DNA of 64,000 nt from JBBDQZ01 sp040905705 (GCA_040905705.1 JBBDQZ010000063.1:1-64000), one strand, 5' to 3'; counted from the first letter of the stretch, positions 35,921 through 45,255 are shown. Numbers and translations: made by a program. Notes: a model not told the origin generated them from the sequence alone.

Positions 35921-37411
35921 ATGAAAAAAGGGAGCATAGCTCAGATTATTGGTCCTATCATAGATGTCGATTTTCCTGATGGAAATCTTCCATCAATTTT
36001 GAACGCTTTAAAAATAGAACGGGAGGATGGCAAGACACTGATTCTGGAGGTCGCTCAACACCTTGGTGAAAACCGGGTGAGAGCCATTGCCATGGATTCA
36101 ACGGACGGACTCATCCGGGATATGGAGGTCGAGGATGTCGGGGAATCTATTTCGATGCCTGTCGGCGAGGATATCCGGGGGCGCCTGCTCAACATTATCG
36201 GGGATTCCATTGACGGCATTAAGGAACCGGAGGGGAAGGAGCGTTATTCCATTCATCGCCCTACTCCTGCATTTGAAGATCTGTCCACCTCTACAGAGAT
36301 GCTCGAAACCGGGATCAAAGTGATTGATCTGCTTTGTCCCTATGCCAAAGGAGGGAAAATAGGACTTTTCGGAGGCGCCGGAGTTGGTAAAACCGTACTT
36401 ATTCAGGAATTGATCAATAATATCGCCAAACAGCATGGCGGATTGTCCGTTTTTGCCGGAGTCGGTGAACGTACCCGTGAAGGAAACGACCTGTTGCGGG
36501 AATTCATTGAATCGGGAGTTATCAATTACGGTGAAGATTTTAAGAAGGAACTGGAGGAAAAGGGTAACTGGGACTTGACCAAAGTGGATTTGGAAGCTTT
36601 AAAGAGTTCTCAGGCGACGCTGGTATTCGGCCAGATGAATGAGCCTCCCGGCGCCCGGGCGCGTGTGGCACTTTCCGGTTTGACTATCGCCGAGTATTTT
36701 CGTGACAAGGTGAGCAAAGACATCCTGTTTTTTGTTGACAATATTTTCCGGTTTACCCAGGCCGGATCCGAAGTTTCGGCATTGCTTGGACGCATGCCTT
36801 CCGCGGTGGGATATCAACCGACCCTCGCGTCGGAAATGGGAGAACTGCAGGAAAGAATTACCTCGACCAAGAACGGTTCCATTACCTCAGTCCAGGCAAT
36901 CTATGTGCCGGCAGATGACCTGACCGATCCGGCACCGGCCACAACCTTTTCTCACCTGGATGCCACGACGGTACTCTCCCGTCAGATTGCATCGCTTGGA
37001 ATTTATCCGGCAGTGGACCCCCTGGATTCCACTTCAAGAATTCTGGATCCGCGGGTGATCGGCGATGAACATTACAATACTGCACAGCGTGTTAAAGAAT
37101 TACTTCAGCGCTATAAAGAGCTACAGGACATCATTGCCATTCTCGGTATGGACGAACTGTCCGACGAAGACAAGCTGACTGTGGCACGTGCAAGAAGGGT
37201 ACAGCGGTTTCTGAGTCAGCCGTTCTTTGTGGCCTCACAATTCACCGGGCTGGATGGAAAGTTTGTAAAAATTGACGATACGATCAAGGGATTCAATATG
37301 ATTGTGAACGGGGAACTGGATCATCTGCCTGAAAACGCCTTCTTTCTTGTGGGAAGTATTGATGAAGCCATCAAACGGGGTGAAGAAATGCTCAAGAAGG
37401 AAGCATCATGA
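35921..37411 (+). CDS. atpD: ATP synthase F1 subunit beta
   Basis: The catalytic beta subunit is recognised by the P-loop GGAGVGKTVLIQ (around 149-160) and VFAGVGERTREGNDL. The DELSEEE-type loop reads DELSDEDK and is intact. Length is 496 residues, slightly long because of an insertion of roughly 25 residues around 207-232 (rich in Lys/Glu, containing NWDLTKVDLEAL) before the QMNEPPGAR motif. Similar insertions are known to me in Bacteroidota homologues. It overlaps atpC by four bases (ATGA), so the two are translationally coupled. The remaining ATP synthase genes are not in this window. Confidence 0.98.
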   Translation: MKKGSIAQIIGPIIDVDFPDGNLPSILNALKIEREDGKTLILEVAQHLGENRVRAIAMDSTDGLIRDMEVEDVGESISMPVGEDIRGRLLNIIGDSIDGIKEPEGKERYSIHRPTPAFEDLSTSTEMLETGIKVIDLLCPYAKGGKIGLFGGAGVGKTVLIQELINNIAKQHGGLSVFAGVGERTREGNDLLREFIESGVINYGEDFKKELEEKGNWDLTKVDLEALKSSQATLVFGQMNEPPGARARVALSGLTIAEYFRDKVSKDILFFVDNIFRFTQAGSEVSALLGRMPSAVGYQPTLASEMGELQERITSTKNGSITSVQAIYVPADDLTDPAPATTFSHLDATTVLSRQIASLGIYPAVDPLDSTSRILDPRVIGDEHYNTAQRVKELLQRYKELQDIIAILGMDELSDEDKLTVARARRVQRFLSQPFFVASQFTGLDGKFVKIDDTIKGFNMIVNGELDHLPENAFFLVGSIDEAIKRGEEMLKKEAS

Positions 37412-37803
37412 AAGTTCACATATTGACGCCACAGGGGCTTGTGTTTGAAGGGGATGCGTTACGTGTGCGTGTGCCGGGATCGGAAGGTGGTTTTGAAGTG
37501 TTGAACAACCACGCCCGGCTTGTCTCCCTGCTGGGAATTGGTAAACTGATTGTGAAGGATCCTGAAAAGAACGACCTGGTTTTTGCTGTCAGTGGGGGTT
37601 TTGTTGAAGTAAATGAAAATGTGGTGACGGTGATGGCCGAGGATGCCGTGTCTGCTGAAAAAATCAATCTGGAGCAGAATCTGGATGAGAAAGAGAAAGC
37701 AGAAAGTGAGCTGGAGACGCTGAAAACAGATACGGCGGAGCACAGACGTGTAACCACCGAACTTAAAAAAATCACAAACCGGATCAATATCGCTCGCAAT
37801 TAA
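37408..37803 (+). CDS. atpC: ATP synthase F1 subunit epsilon
   Basis: The epsilon subunit connects the central stalk to the c-ring and restrains ATP hydrolysis. The N-terminal beta-sandwich shows VHILTPQGLVFEGDA and GGFEVLNNHARLVSLLG, and ends with the FVEVNENVVTVMAEDA strand. A helical C-terminal part of about 45 residues follows, so the hydrolysis-inhibiting arm is retained. Length (131) is normal. It starts inside the atpD stop codon. The atpD-atpC pair alone, away from the other subunits, is a known arrangement in Bacteroidota and Chlorobiota. Confidence 0.96.
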   Translation: MKVHILTPQGLVFEGDALRVRVPGSEGGFEVLNNHARLVSLLGIGKLIVKDPEKNDLVFAVSGGFVEVNENVVTVMAEDAVSAEKINLEQNLDEKEKAESELETLKTDTAEHRRVTTELKKITNRINIARN

Positions 37804-37905
37804 CTATTCTTTCGTATGCATGACCGGTCACTTCAGGCAGGGTGGCTACGCGGGCCGAGCGAATCCATAAAAACCATTTATTTGGTTGTGATATGATTCT
37901 GTAGA

Positions 37906-40422
37906 TTACCAGCTAATGCGACTGGGACGTGACGGTTCCTCTTCCATTTGAACGGGAGGTTGCTCCATGATAAAACCTTGTGGCTGCTCAAAAGCATCTC
38001 TGCTCCAGGGCACATTGGGATCATTTGAGCAGTTTTGAATGAATTGCCCCACAATAGGCAAGGCTGTACGTGCACCTTGTCCGATCTGTGTGTTGCGGGG
38101 GAAGCGGACCCTTCGATCTTCCCCGCCCACCCAGGCTCCGGCAACAAGATGGGGCATCAAGGCAACAAACCAGTTATCTGCACTGTTCTGGGTTGTACCC
38201 GTCTTGCCGGCAATATCCTGAGAAATGTTGAACATCCAGTTCATTCGGTTGCCGGTACCAACCCAACCGTCACCACCACGAATCACACCCCGCATCATAT
38301 CAATCATGATATAAGCGGTTTCGGGACTAATCGCCTCGTGCTGGTTTTCCGATCGAAATTCCTGGAGAATGTTGCCCTGGCTATCTTCAATGCGAGTAAC
38401 CGCTAAAGGCTCTATGTGTACTCCCATGTTGGCAAATGTAGCATAAGCACTGGTCAGTTCAAGAAGACTTGTTTCGGCCGTACCCAGAGCAATGGAAGGC
38501 AGGGTAGACATGGGGGACTTATTGATACCCATATTTTGAGCAAAATCGGCAATTTTTTCACCGGCCAGACGAAGATCCTCCAAACGGTTGGTTCCGGGTG
38601 AACCGGCCAGCTCGGGAAGCAGTCGGACCGTAACGTTATTCAAACTTCGCCCGATACCTTCCCGGAGTGTCATCATTTCAGGTCCACTTGGAATGACCGG
38701 ATCCCTTGGCGACCAGCGGTCACCGCTGGAATCAAAAAAATTAACCGGATATTTTGAAAACCGATGATAAGGGCGATATCCGTTATCAATCGCCACAGCA
38801 TATACAAACGGTTTGAACGTTGACCCTGTCTGTCTTTTCAACTGATTGACATTATCCCGCTGAATGGTGCTGTAATCCGATCCACCCACCCATGCAAGGA
38901 TATTGCCATTTGATGGATCAATCGCTACAAAACCTGCTTCCAGACGAGTACGTGCACTTTTTACTGAATCAATAAACGCTTCGTTTTCTTTCAGCATGGT
39001 CAGAATTTCCTCTCTCGAACCCCGATCTTCCTCCATATACCTTTGAAATTGATCGGTTTCTATAATAAAACTGTTTAAAAATTCCGGATATTCATTCCAG
39101 AAATTATCCATATACTCATCATTCTCTATACCTTCTTCCGAAGTCCATTCAAGCTCAAAGTTTTTTTGATGTTCCGCCAGTTGTTCTTTTAGAGCCTCTT
39201 CGGCATAACGTTGCATGCGCGAATCGATGGTCGTGTGTATCAGCAGGCCGTCGCGGTAAAGATCATACCCGTTTTCATCCGCCCATCCCTGTATTTGCTG
39301 AAGAACAAATTGGCCAAAGTAACGGCTCTCACGTCCGGCTCTGAACGGTGGATTATAATCCAGTAGTATAGGTTCTTCCCGCAGTTGTCTGAATGCGTTT
39401 TCTGAAATGAAGCCGTGACGGGACATCTGGGCCAAAACGACATTCCGGCGTCTCAACGACCTTTCCGGACGTAATCTCGGGTTCAAAGCAAATACAGCCT
39501 GTAGCGTACCGATCAAGGTGGCGGCTTCATTGACAGACAAATCGCTGGCAGGTTTATTGAAATGCGTGTGGGCGGCCGATTCAATCCCAAAGGTACTGTT
39601 ACTGAATTCCACCGTGTTGAGATACATTTCAATGATTTCCTGTTTGGTGTAATTCTGCTCTATCTGAATAGCTGTGATCATTTCCCGCAATTTACGGGTG
39701 ACATTGACCTCTCGTCCTATGGAGCGGTACAAATTCCGGGCAAGTTGTTGAGAGATGGTGGATCCACCCTGTGGATTGCCCCTGATAAGATGATAGGGAA
39801 TAGCGAGTGTTCGGTACATATCGATCCCCCAATGATTGTAAAATCGATGATCTTCCGTAGCAATCAGAGCATTTATTACATTTTGAGAGATGTTCTGGTA
39901 AGAAGTATAGGTTCGGTTTTCTGTGAAATATTTATCAAGAACCTGGCCATCCCTGCTTAACACAAAACTGGCTTCATCGGTTTGCGGATTTTCCAGTTCT
40001 TCAATGGATGGCAGACCTTTAGAGAGATACAGAAAGAATATGGATCCGGTAAGAAGTCCGGCAAATACCACGCCTCCGAACGCATAAAAAATATGTTTCC
40101 ATCGGATGGGACCGGCATTATCGGATGACCATCGGTTAAACCCTCCAAAACCCCAGCCTCCGTTTCCTCCATTGCCGGTCTTACCGCCATGATTTCCAGG
40201 ACCATCACTCTTTCCATGTCTGTATTGCGACATATCCGAATGGCCGGAGTGTGGTTTATTGCCGGATGGGGTGAACGGATCCGGGATTTCAGGCTCCTTC
40301 CCACTCGGATGCTCTTCAGTGGTTCCCTGATCGGTTTTTCTTTGTTTGGCCATTTCACGCCTGTACTCGGGATCATTGAGGTAGCGTTCCATGTCCATAT
40401 TTTCAAATCCCTTGTTTGTCAT
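37906..40422 (-). CDS. class A penicillin-binding protein (transglycosylase/transpeptidase)
   Basis: The enzyme polymerises lipid II and cross-links the glycan strands of the cell wall. A cytoplasmic N-terminal region of about 108 residues includes a glycine-rich stretch (roughly 70-95); one membrane helix (110-133) follows. The glycosyltransferase 51 domain has EDHRFYNHWGID and GGSTISQQLARNLY. The transpeptidase domain has STFK (active serine), SLNN and KTGTTQN. Length is 838 residues. Its ATG overlaps the LpxH-like stop (ATGA), so it is the third gene of a coupled polyprenyl synthase-lpxH-PBP unit. It resembles PBP1A, but naming among class A members is uncertain. Confidence 0.93.
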   Translation of the reverse strand: MTNKGFENMDMERYLNDPEYRREMAKQRKTDQGTTEEHPSGKEPEIPDPFTPSGNKPHSGHSDMSQYRHGKSDGPGNHGGKTGNGGNGGWGFGGFNRWSSDNAGPIRWKHIFYAFGGVVFAGLLTGSIFFLYLSKGLPSIEELENPQTDEASFVLSRDGQVLDKYFTENRTYTSYQNISQNVINALIATEDHRFYNHWGIDMYRTLAIPYHLIRGNPQGGSTISQQLARNLYRSIGREVNVTRKLREMITAIQIEQNYTKQEIIEMYLNTVEFSNSTFGIESAAHTHFNKPASDLSVNEAATLIGTLQAVFALNPRLRPERSLRRRNVVLAQMSRHGFISENAFRQLREEPILLDYNPPFRAGRESRYFGQFVLQQIQGWADENGYDLYRDGLLIHTTIDSRMQRYAEEALKEQLAEHQKNFELEWTSEEGIENDEYMDNFWNEYPEFLNSFIIETDQFQRYMEEDRGSREEILTMLKENEAFIDSVKSARTRLEAGFVAIDPSNGNILAWVGGSDYSTIQRDNVNQLKRQTGSTFKPFVYAVAIDNGYRPYHRFSKYPVNFFDSSGDRWSPRDPVIPSGPEMMTLREGIGRSLNNVTVRLLPELAGSPGTNRLEDLRLAGEKIADFAQNMGINKSPMSTLPSIALGTAETSLLELTSAYATFANMGVHIEPLAVTRIEDSQGNILQEFRSENQHEAISPETAYIMIDMMRGVIRGGDGWVGTGNRMNWMFNISQDIAGKTGTTQNSADNWFVALMPHLVAGAWVGGEDRRVRFPRNTQIGQGARTALPIVGQFIQNCSNDPNVPWSRDAFEQPQGFIMEQPPVQMEEEPSRPSRISW

Positions 40423-41216
40423 TCATTAATATTTCCGCTATCGGATTGTAACGAGTATGTGTCGCTGTTCCATGTAACGATGCTGAACTCCCGGTTGGTG
40501 TACAATCCTGCAGTTTTATCACGTCCGAAATATCCGCAGTTCATACAAACATTACCCTGTTGTGACCATAAAAATGGAGAGTGATGGTGCCCGTATACAA
40601 TAGCCTGAATGGTGTCGTCATCTATTACTTTATGTTTTGCCCATGAATCAAGCATCTTTCTTTGGTTCTGTGCAGATGATTTTTTTTCAATGATTCTTTT
40701 GCATCCGGAAAACCATTTCATACAGGCCAAACCCGCGCGGGGTGGCAACAGTCGTTGATACATTGAAGTAAAATACGGCTTTCTGAGAAGCCGGTGCGTG
40801 GCAGGACGCGGAAGATTCATATCCGGATCGTTCAGGCCGTCCCCATGTAGCACCATGAAAGTTACTTCGCCATTATCGATAATACGGTACTCATGTTCCA
40901 CATCAAAACCGAGCCTTTCCAGGTATCCCGTTGTCCAGTTGTCATGATTACCGGTAAGATACAAAGTATGACTATCGGTTAACCGATGATGTTCGTAGAA
41001 ACGCTTCATTACCTGTTTCCCAATATCGGGAATATAGCCGGGGTATTCCATCCAGTAATCAAAAAAATCACCCAACAGAATAATATTCAAATCATGTTCC
41101 TCGCAAAAAGAAATCAACCGAATTATCTGCTGCTCAAGCTCGAGATTTTTGACTTTGGAAAAAGCACCGAGATGCACGTCCGACAGGAACAAATACGATC
41201 GAACGGGTTTAATCAA
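40419..41216 (-). CDS. lpxH: LpxH-like UDP-2,3-diacylglucosamine pyrophosphatase (metallophosphoesterase)
   Basis: LpxH cleaves UDP-2,3-diacylglucosamine to lipid X in lipid A synthesis. The calcineurin-like di-metal motifs are complete: SDVHLG, GDFFDYW, GNHDNW, HGDGL and GHHH. I start at a TTG at 41216, which gives the usual short lead before YLFLSDVHLG (265 residues). Upstream in-frame ATG codons (for example 41279) would lie inside the polyprenyl synthase gene and add a tail without family resemblance; TTG 41243 is another option. A general metallophosphoesterase role is certain; LpxH specificity is likely rather than proven. Confidence 0.82.
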   Translation of the reverse strand: MIKPVRSYLFLSDVHLGAFSKVKNLELEQQIIRLISFCEEHDLNIILLGDFFDYWMEYPGYIPDIGKQVMKRFYEHHRLTDSHTLYLTGNHDNWTTGYLERLGFDVEHEYRIIDNGEVTFMVLHGDGLNDPDMNLPRPATHRLLRKPYFTSMYQRLLPPRAGLACMKWFSGCKRIIEKKSSAQNQRKMLDSWAKHKVIDDDTIQAIVYGHHHSPFLWSQQGNVCMNCGYFGRDKTAGLYTNREFSIVTWNSDTYSLQSDSGNINE

Positions 41217-41220
41217 GTGG

Positions 41221-42240
41221 TTATTTTTTTCGATAGATGACAAAACGAATGAATTCAGACAATAAGTGCCGGATTTCATTATCCGGGAATTTGTTAAGTT
41301 CAGCCAGTGCTTTTCCGGCGTGTTCTTCCATCTTGCTCCGGGTATATTCCAGCCCGCCCTGATCCCGGACAAATGACCGGATTCGCTGTATTTCATCCTC
41401 TGTTTTTCTTCTTTTCCGATATAACCACCGCATGCGCTTTTGTTCAATTATACTGGATGTGTTCAGAGCAGCAATAAACGGTAAAGTGATTTTTCTTTCT
41501 CTGATGTCGTTATTGTTAGACTTGCCGGTATTGTGCCTGCTATAGTCAAGCAAGTCATCACGAATCTGGAAGGCAAGCCCGATCTGGTGTCCAATTTCAC
41601 ACATACGGCTGCGAATTTCCTGGTTCGCACCGGCACTGATGGCTCCGCATTCACAACAAGCTATGAGCAGACTTCCGGTTTTCTCTGAAATAATTTGATA
41701 ATATTTCTCTTCAGTAAGGTTTTGCAGCCCCGAGGCTTTGAATTGCCGCAATTCACCTTCACTCATACGCCTGACAGCGGTGGACAGAACACGTAACAAT
41801 TCAAATTCATCGGTATCGATCGCCACCAGTAACCCCTTTGCCAGTAGAAAATCGCCGAGTAATACTCCGGCTTTGTTTTTCCAGACTTTGTTGACACTCA
41901 GCAAACCACGACGCTGGTCGGCATCATCAACGACATCATCATGGATCAATGTTGCCGTATGAAGCAATTCGATCATGGTGGCGGCTGTATAGGTACGTTC
42001 GTTGATCCCGCCGCACAATTTTGATGATAGCAACACAAGCATGGGCCGCATCTCCTTACCTTTCATGCGAAGCAGGTAGTTGATAATGCGATTCAATAAA
42101 AAGACATCGGTATGGAGATATTTCCGGAAATGTTTTTTGAATAATGCAAGCTCGGTCCGAATAGGCTGCTGAATATCATTCAGAGAACTGATAGACGGAC
42201 GATTATCCCTCGCTATTTTTCCCGTTTCTGTTTTAATCAT
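41221..42240 (-). CDS. polyprenyl (octaprenyl-type) diphosphate synthase
   Basis: The enzyme elongates farnesyl diphosphate with isopentenyl units to make the chain of menaquinone or ubiquinone. Both aspartate-rich motifs are visible: DDVVD in HDDVVDDADQRRG and DDLLD in FQIRDDLLDYS, along with KGKEMRPMLVLLSS. Length of 339 residues fits the medium/long-chain class. The product length cannot be read from sequence alone. It is first in a minus-strand unit with lpxH and the class A PBP, with only a few bases between this stop and the next start. A 305-base divergent gap separates it from pgi. Confidence 0.93.
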   Translation of the reverse strand: MIKTETGKIARDNRPSISSLNDIQQPIRTELALFKKHFRKYLHTDVFLLNRIINYLLRMKGKEMRPMLVLLSSKLCGGINERTYTAATMIELLHTATLIHDDVVDDADQRRGLLSVNKVWKNKAGVLLGDFLLAKGLLVAIDTDEFELLRVLSTAVRRMSEGELRQFKASGLQNLTEEKYYQIISEKTGSLLIACCECGAISAGANQEIRSRMCEIGHQIGLAFQIRDDLLDYSRHNTGKSNNNDIRERKITLPFIAALNTSSIIEQKRMRWLYRKRRKTEDEIQRIRSFVRDQGGLEYTRSKMEEHAGKALAELNKFPDNEIRHLLSEFIRFVIYRKK

Positions 42241-42545
42241 GCAAAACTCATGATTATTTTGAGATTATATTTAATATCTTTTGACCGGCTATGGTTTAAG
42301 ATGTAGTAAGATGTAGATGTAACTGGATAGTCGAATGGCCCCGCCATACATCGCGCCAATTTAGCAGTATTTTCAATACAAAATCTTCAGAAAAGTTATT
42401 GAAAACAATTAAACGTATGGATGTTTTCACCGACAGTGGTTATGCACAAGATTTGTTTAAGGTAGCCCGGTCTGATCGGAAAAACGAACCCAAGCCGGCC
42501 GGAAGCTGTTCATCCGGTCAAAATTCTGAATAAAAACAATTTTGT
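42241..42545. other. 305-base divergent gap before pgi
   Basis: This region must carry promoters for the polyprenyl synthase gene (minus) and pgi (plus). AAGATGTA occurs at 42298-42305 and 42308-42315, with a further GATGTA at 42316-42321, giving a small cluster of repeats. TTGACC at 42281-42286 with TAGTAA at 42304-42309 (17-base spacing) is a weak promoter candidate. A 38-codon open frame occupies 42417-42533. Confidence 0.4.
42417..42533 (+). CDS. possible 38-residue small protein or leader peptide
   Basis: ATG at 42417 opens a frame of 38 codons ending with TAA at 42531-42533, 12 bases before the pgi start. The product is polar, with no signal or membrane segment and one cysteine. The close spacing to pgi is suggestive of a real upstream gene or leader, but an open frame of this length can arise by chance. 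I do not recognise any family. Confidence 0.25.
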   Translation: MDVFTDSGYAQDLFKVARSDRKNEPKPAGSCSSGQNSE

Positions 42546-43838
42546 ATGTTTACGATTGATGCTTCAAAAGCCCGGTTATTTCTCACCGACCAGGAATGGA
42601 CGGATGCATGGGATAGTGTTTCTGTAGCATCCAGGGAACTGGACAACCGGACCGGAATGGGAACCGAATGGCTGGGTTGGCAGGAAATACTTCAAAAACC
42701 TGATACGGTGCTCCTTGATAATCTAAGAGAAATCGGTTCGACTGTTTACAGCGAAGCCGATGTATTTATTATTTGTGGGATTGGAGGTTCTTATCTCGGT
42801 GCACGGGCTGTAATTGAAGCACTGTCACCGGATTTCAGGGAGGATGGTCCGGAAATTCTTTATGCAGGGCATCATATTTCCGGCCGATATCTCAAACAGC
42901 TCATCCGTTATCTCGAAAAACCCAAATCCGACGGGTCGAAGAAATCGGTGTATTTGAATGTTATTTCAAAATCAGGTACAACCATTGAAACAGCGCTTGC
43001 CTTCCGTATTCTCAGAAAATGGATGCATGAACGGTATGGCGACAAGGCTGTTTCCCGGATTTTCTGTACCACCAGCAAGGAGGGAGGAGCCCTGAATCAA
43101 TTTGTTCGTGCATTCGGTTATCGACAGTTTATTCTGCCGGACGATATCGGCGGTCGTTTTTCCGTACTGACACCGGTTGGATTATTCCCGGTTGCTGTGG
43201 CCGGAATTCCTGTTAAACAGATTTATTCCGGTGCTGTCCAGGCCTATGAGAACCTGAAAAAAAACAGGGAAAACCTGCTGGAATATACCGCCTCCCGGCT
43301 TGCTCTCTACCGGAAAGGTTACGCCATTGATCTTGTTTCGACTTTTGAACCCCATCTGGTCTCTCTGGGTGGATGGCTTCAACAACTCTATGGTGAAAGC
43401 GAAGGGAAAAATGGGCAGGGACTTTTTCCTTCGGTGCTTCAATATACTACTGACCTGCACAGCCTGGGGCAGATGGTTCAGGATGGCCGGCGTAATCTCA
43501 TCGAAACTTTTTTGACAGTACGCAATCAGCCAGGTAGCATTATTGTGGAGGAGGATACTGAAAATTATGATGGATTGAACTATTTGACGGGAAAAAGTCT
43601 TGAAGAGATTAACCAAAAGGCGCTTGAAGGTACCCAAAAAGCCCATCAGGAGGGCGCGGTTCCTATTTTTATCGGTACTTTTGATAAAGTCGATGCCGAA
43701 TCAATCGGACATGCCATTTATTATTTCGAGCTTGCAACCGCCGTATTTGTCTATGCACTGGGAGAGAATCCGTTTGATCAACCTGGTGTGGAAAATTACA
43801 AGAAAGCCATGTATCAGCTTTTAGGCAAGGAATCCTAA
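42546..43838 (+). CDS. pgi: glucose-6-phosphate isomerase
   Basis: Pgi interconverts glucose-6-phosphate and fructose-6-phosphate. The two SIS-type sugar-isomerase halves are present: GIGGSYLGARAVIEA near residue 79 and SKSGTTIETALAFR, then GGRFSVLTPVGLFPVAVAG. The C-terminal signature reads GENPFDQPGVENYK. Length of 430 residues matches the shorter bacterial form rather than the 550-residue form of Escherichia coli. A deoxynucleoside kinase begins 12 bases downstream. Assignment is very secure. Confidence 0.97.
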   Translation: MFTIDASKARLFLTDQEWTDAWDSVSVASRELDNRTGMGTEWLGWQEILQKPDTVLLDNLREIGSTVYSEADVFIICGIGGSYLGARAVIEALSPDFREDGPEILYAGHHISGRYLKQLIRYLEKPKSDGSKKSVYLNVISKSGTTIETALAFRILRKWMHERYGDKAVSRIFCTTSKEGGALNQFVRAFGYRQFILPDDIGGRFSVLTPVGLFPVAVAGIPVKQIYSGAVQAYENLKKNRENLLEYTASRLALYRKGYAIDLVSTFEPHLVSLGGWLQQLYGESEGKNGQGLFPSVLQYTTDLHSLGQMVQDGRRNLIETFLTVRNQPGSIIVEEDTENYDGLNYLTGKSLEEINQKALEGTQKAHQEGAVPIFIGTFDKVDAESIGHAIYYFELATAVFVYALGENPFDQPGVENYKKAMYQLLGKES

Positions 43839-43849
43839 ATCTTATTTTT

Positions 43850-44491
43850 ATGCCTGGTAAATCAGCCCCCACCTTCTCCTATTATGCCATTGCCGGAAAT
43901 ATTGGAGCAGGCAAATCGTCCCTGACATCGTTGCTTGCAGATCACTTCAAATGGAAAACCTATTTTGAATCGGTTGAAAATAATCCTTATTTAGCTGATT
44001 TTTATGAAGATATGAGGAGATGGAGTTTTAATCTGCAAATCTATTTTCTCTCCAGCCGGTTTCGCAGCCAGAAAGAGCTTGTGCGCGCTGGAAAAAGCTT
44101 TATACAAGACCGCACGGTTTATGAGGATGTTGAGATTTTTGCCAGGAATTTGTACCAGATGGGACTGATGAGCAAAAGGGACTACGATAATTATTCTGCT
44201 CTTTTTCATGAAATGGTTGAGTTTCTAACGCCTCCTGATTTACTGATCTATCTTCGTGCCGAAGTGCCTACACTGGTTCGTCAAATTCAGCAAAGAGGAC
44301 GTGATTATGAAAGCTCCATTCGTATCGAATATCTTGAACGTCTTAACACACTATATGAAGACTGGATCCAAAGGTATTCACATGAAAAACTGATTATTGA
44401 CACCGACCATCTTGATTTTGTAAATAACAGGGAAGATTTGGGCAAAATTATAGAAATGATCGAGCAACGGCGATTTGGTTTGTTTTCTTAG
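43850..44491 (+). CDS. deoxynucleoside kinase
   Basis: The enzyme phosphorylates deoxynucleosides to monophosphates in the salvage pathway. The dNK family pattern is clear: P-loop GNIGAGKSS near residue 12, an ESVENNPYL substrate loop, and the DRTVYEDVEIFARNLY motif with the ERS/DRT-type catalytic residues. The C-terminal lid includes RIQQRGRDYE-like residues (QIQQRGRDYESSI). Length of 213 residues is normal. Specificity (dA/dG, dC or thymidine) is not evident. It lies 12 bases after pgi and 59 bases before the next likely start, in the same direction. Confidence 0.92.
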   Translation: MPGKSAPTFSYYAIAGNIGAGKSSLTSLLADHFKWKTYFESVENNPYLADFYEDMRRWSFNLQIYFLSSRFRSQKELVRAGKSFIQDRTVYEDVEIFARNLYQMGLMSKRDYDNYSALFHEMVEFLTPPDLLIYLRAEVPTLVRQIQQRGRDYESSIRIEYLERLNTLYEDWIQRYSHEKLIIDTDHLDFVNNREDLGKIIEMIEQRRFGLFS

Positions 44492-44550
44492 CATTGTATA
44501 TCAGGTCATTTATTGCTAAATTAACCAGCTTTGTAATAAGTGCATTAAAT

Positions 44551-45060
44551 ATGATTTCGTTTCGGTTAAACGAGATACCAGAGGGTCTGTCTGAAAAGTT
44601 GCTTTCTGTTGATGCAAAAGAACTGGATATCGAACAGTCTGAGATCAGACATGTCCATTTGAATTTGCGTTTTAACAAAAAGCAGGATATCTATCTCAGG
44701 ATAGAGTGCCGTATTGTGGCCAATGCAACATTTAAGTGTGACAGGTCTCTGGACGTTTTTGAAACGGAATTGGATAGCCATTACGAAGTGGTATTTCAAA
44801 AATATGCGGAAAATGAACGTGAGGATCATTCGGGCACTCTGCGTCGTCTGGATCCATCCCATAATGTGATTGATATTACCAAAGAATTGCGAGATACGGT
44901 TTTACTAAGTGTTCCGATCAAGAAACTTCATCCCAGGTATTTCAATGACGGCATAGCCACAGAATTTGAAGCCAGCTTCGGGAACAATGACCAAGATCAG
45001 GAACACGATCCCCGCTGGGATGCTTTGACAAAATTGAAACAGCAAATTCAAAAGAATTGA
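44551..45060 (+). CDS. YceD family protein (DUF177)
   Basis: This 169-residue protein has the position and pattern of YceD/DUF177 proteins, which almost always precede rpmF and are linked to 23S rRNA processing in some bacteria. A conserved patch, ATFKCDRSLD, matches the family's single C-x-R motif, followed by an acidic stretch. I use the ATG at 44551; an in-frame TTG at 44494 adds 19 residues of unlikely character. rpmF begins nine bases downstream. The family is recognised mostly by context and motif, so certainty is high but not absolute. Confidence 0.88.
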   Translation: MISFRLNEIPEGLSEKLLSVDAKELDIEQSEIRHVHLNLRFNKKQDIYLRIECRIVANATFKCDRSLDVFETELDSHYEVVFQKYAENEREDHSGTLRRLDPSHNVIDITKELRDTVLLSVPIKKLHPRYFNDGIATEFEASFGNNDQDQEHDPRWDALTKLKQQIQKN

Positions 45061-45069
45061 TGAACTATT

Positions 45070-45255
45070 ATGGCTCACCCTAAACGAAAAACCTCCAAGG
45101 CCAGGCGTGACAAACGCAGGGCCCATCATACATTGGACGAAGTAACTCTGACAGAGTGTTCCAACTGTGGTGCTATTCATCAGCGCCATCGTGCTTGTGC
45201 TGAGTGCGGTTATTATCGGGGCAAACAAGTTATCAAGTCGGCAACAGAAGTTTAA
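45070..45255 (+). CDS. rpmF: 50S ribosomal protein L32
   Basis: L32 is a small zinc-ribbon protein of the large subunit. The opening MAHPKRKTSKARRDKRRAHH is diagnostic. Four cysteines in two pairs (CSNC and CAEC) show the zinc-binding form is retained. Length is 61 residues. It links the ribosome to the lipid cluster, as in most bacteria. Confidence 0.98.
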   Translation: MAHPKRKTSKARRDKRRAHHTLDEVTLTECSNCGAIHQRHRACAECGYYRGKQVIKSATEV

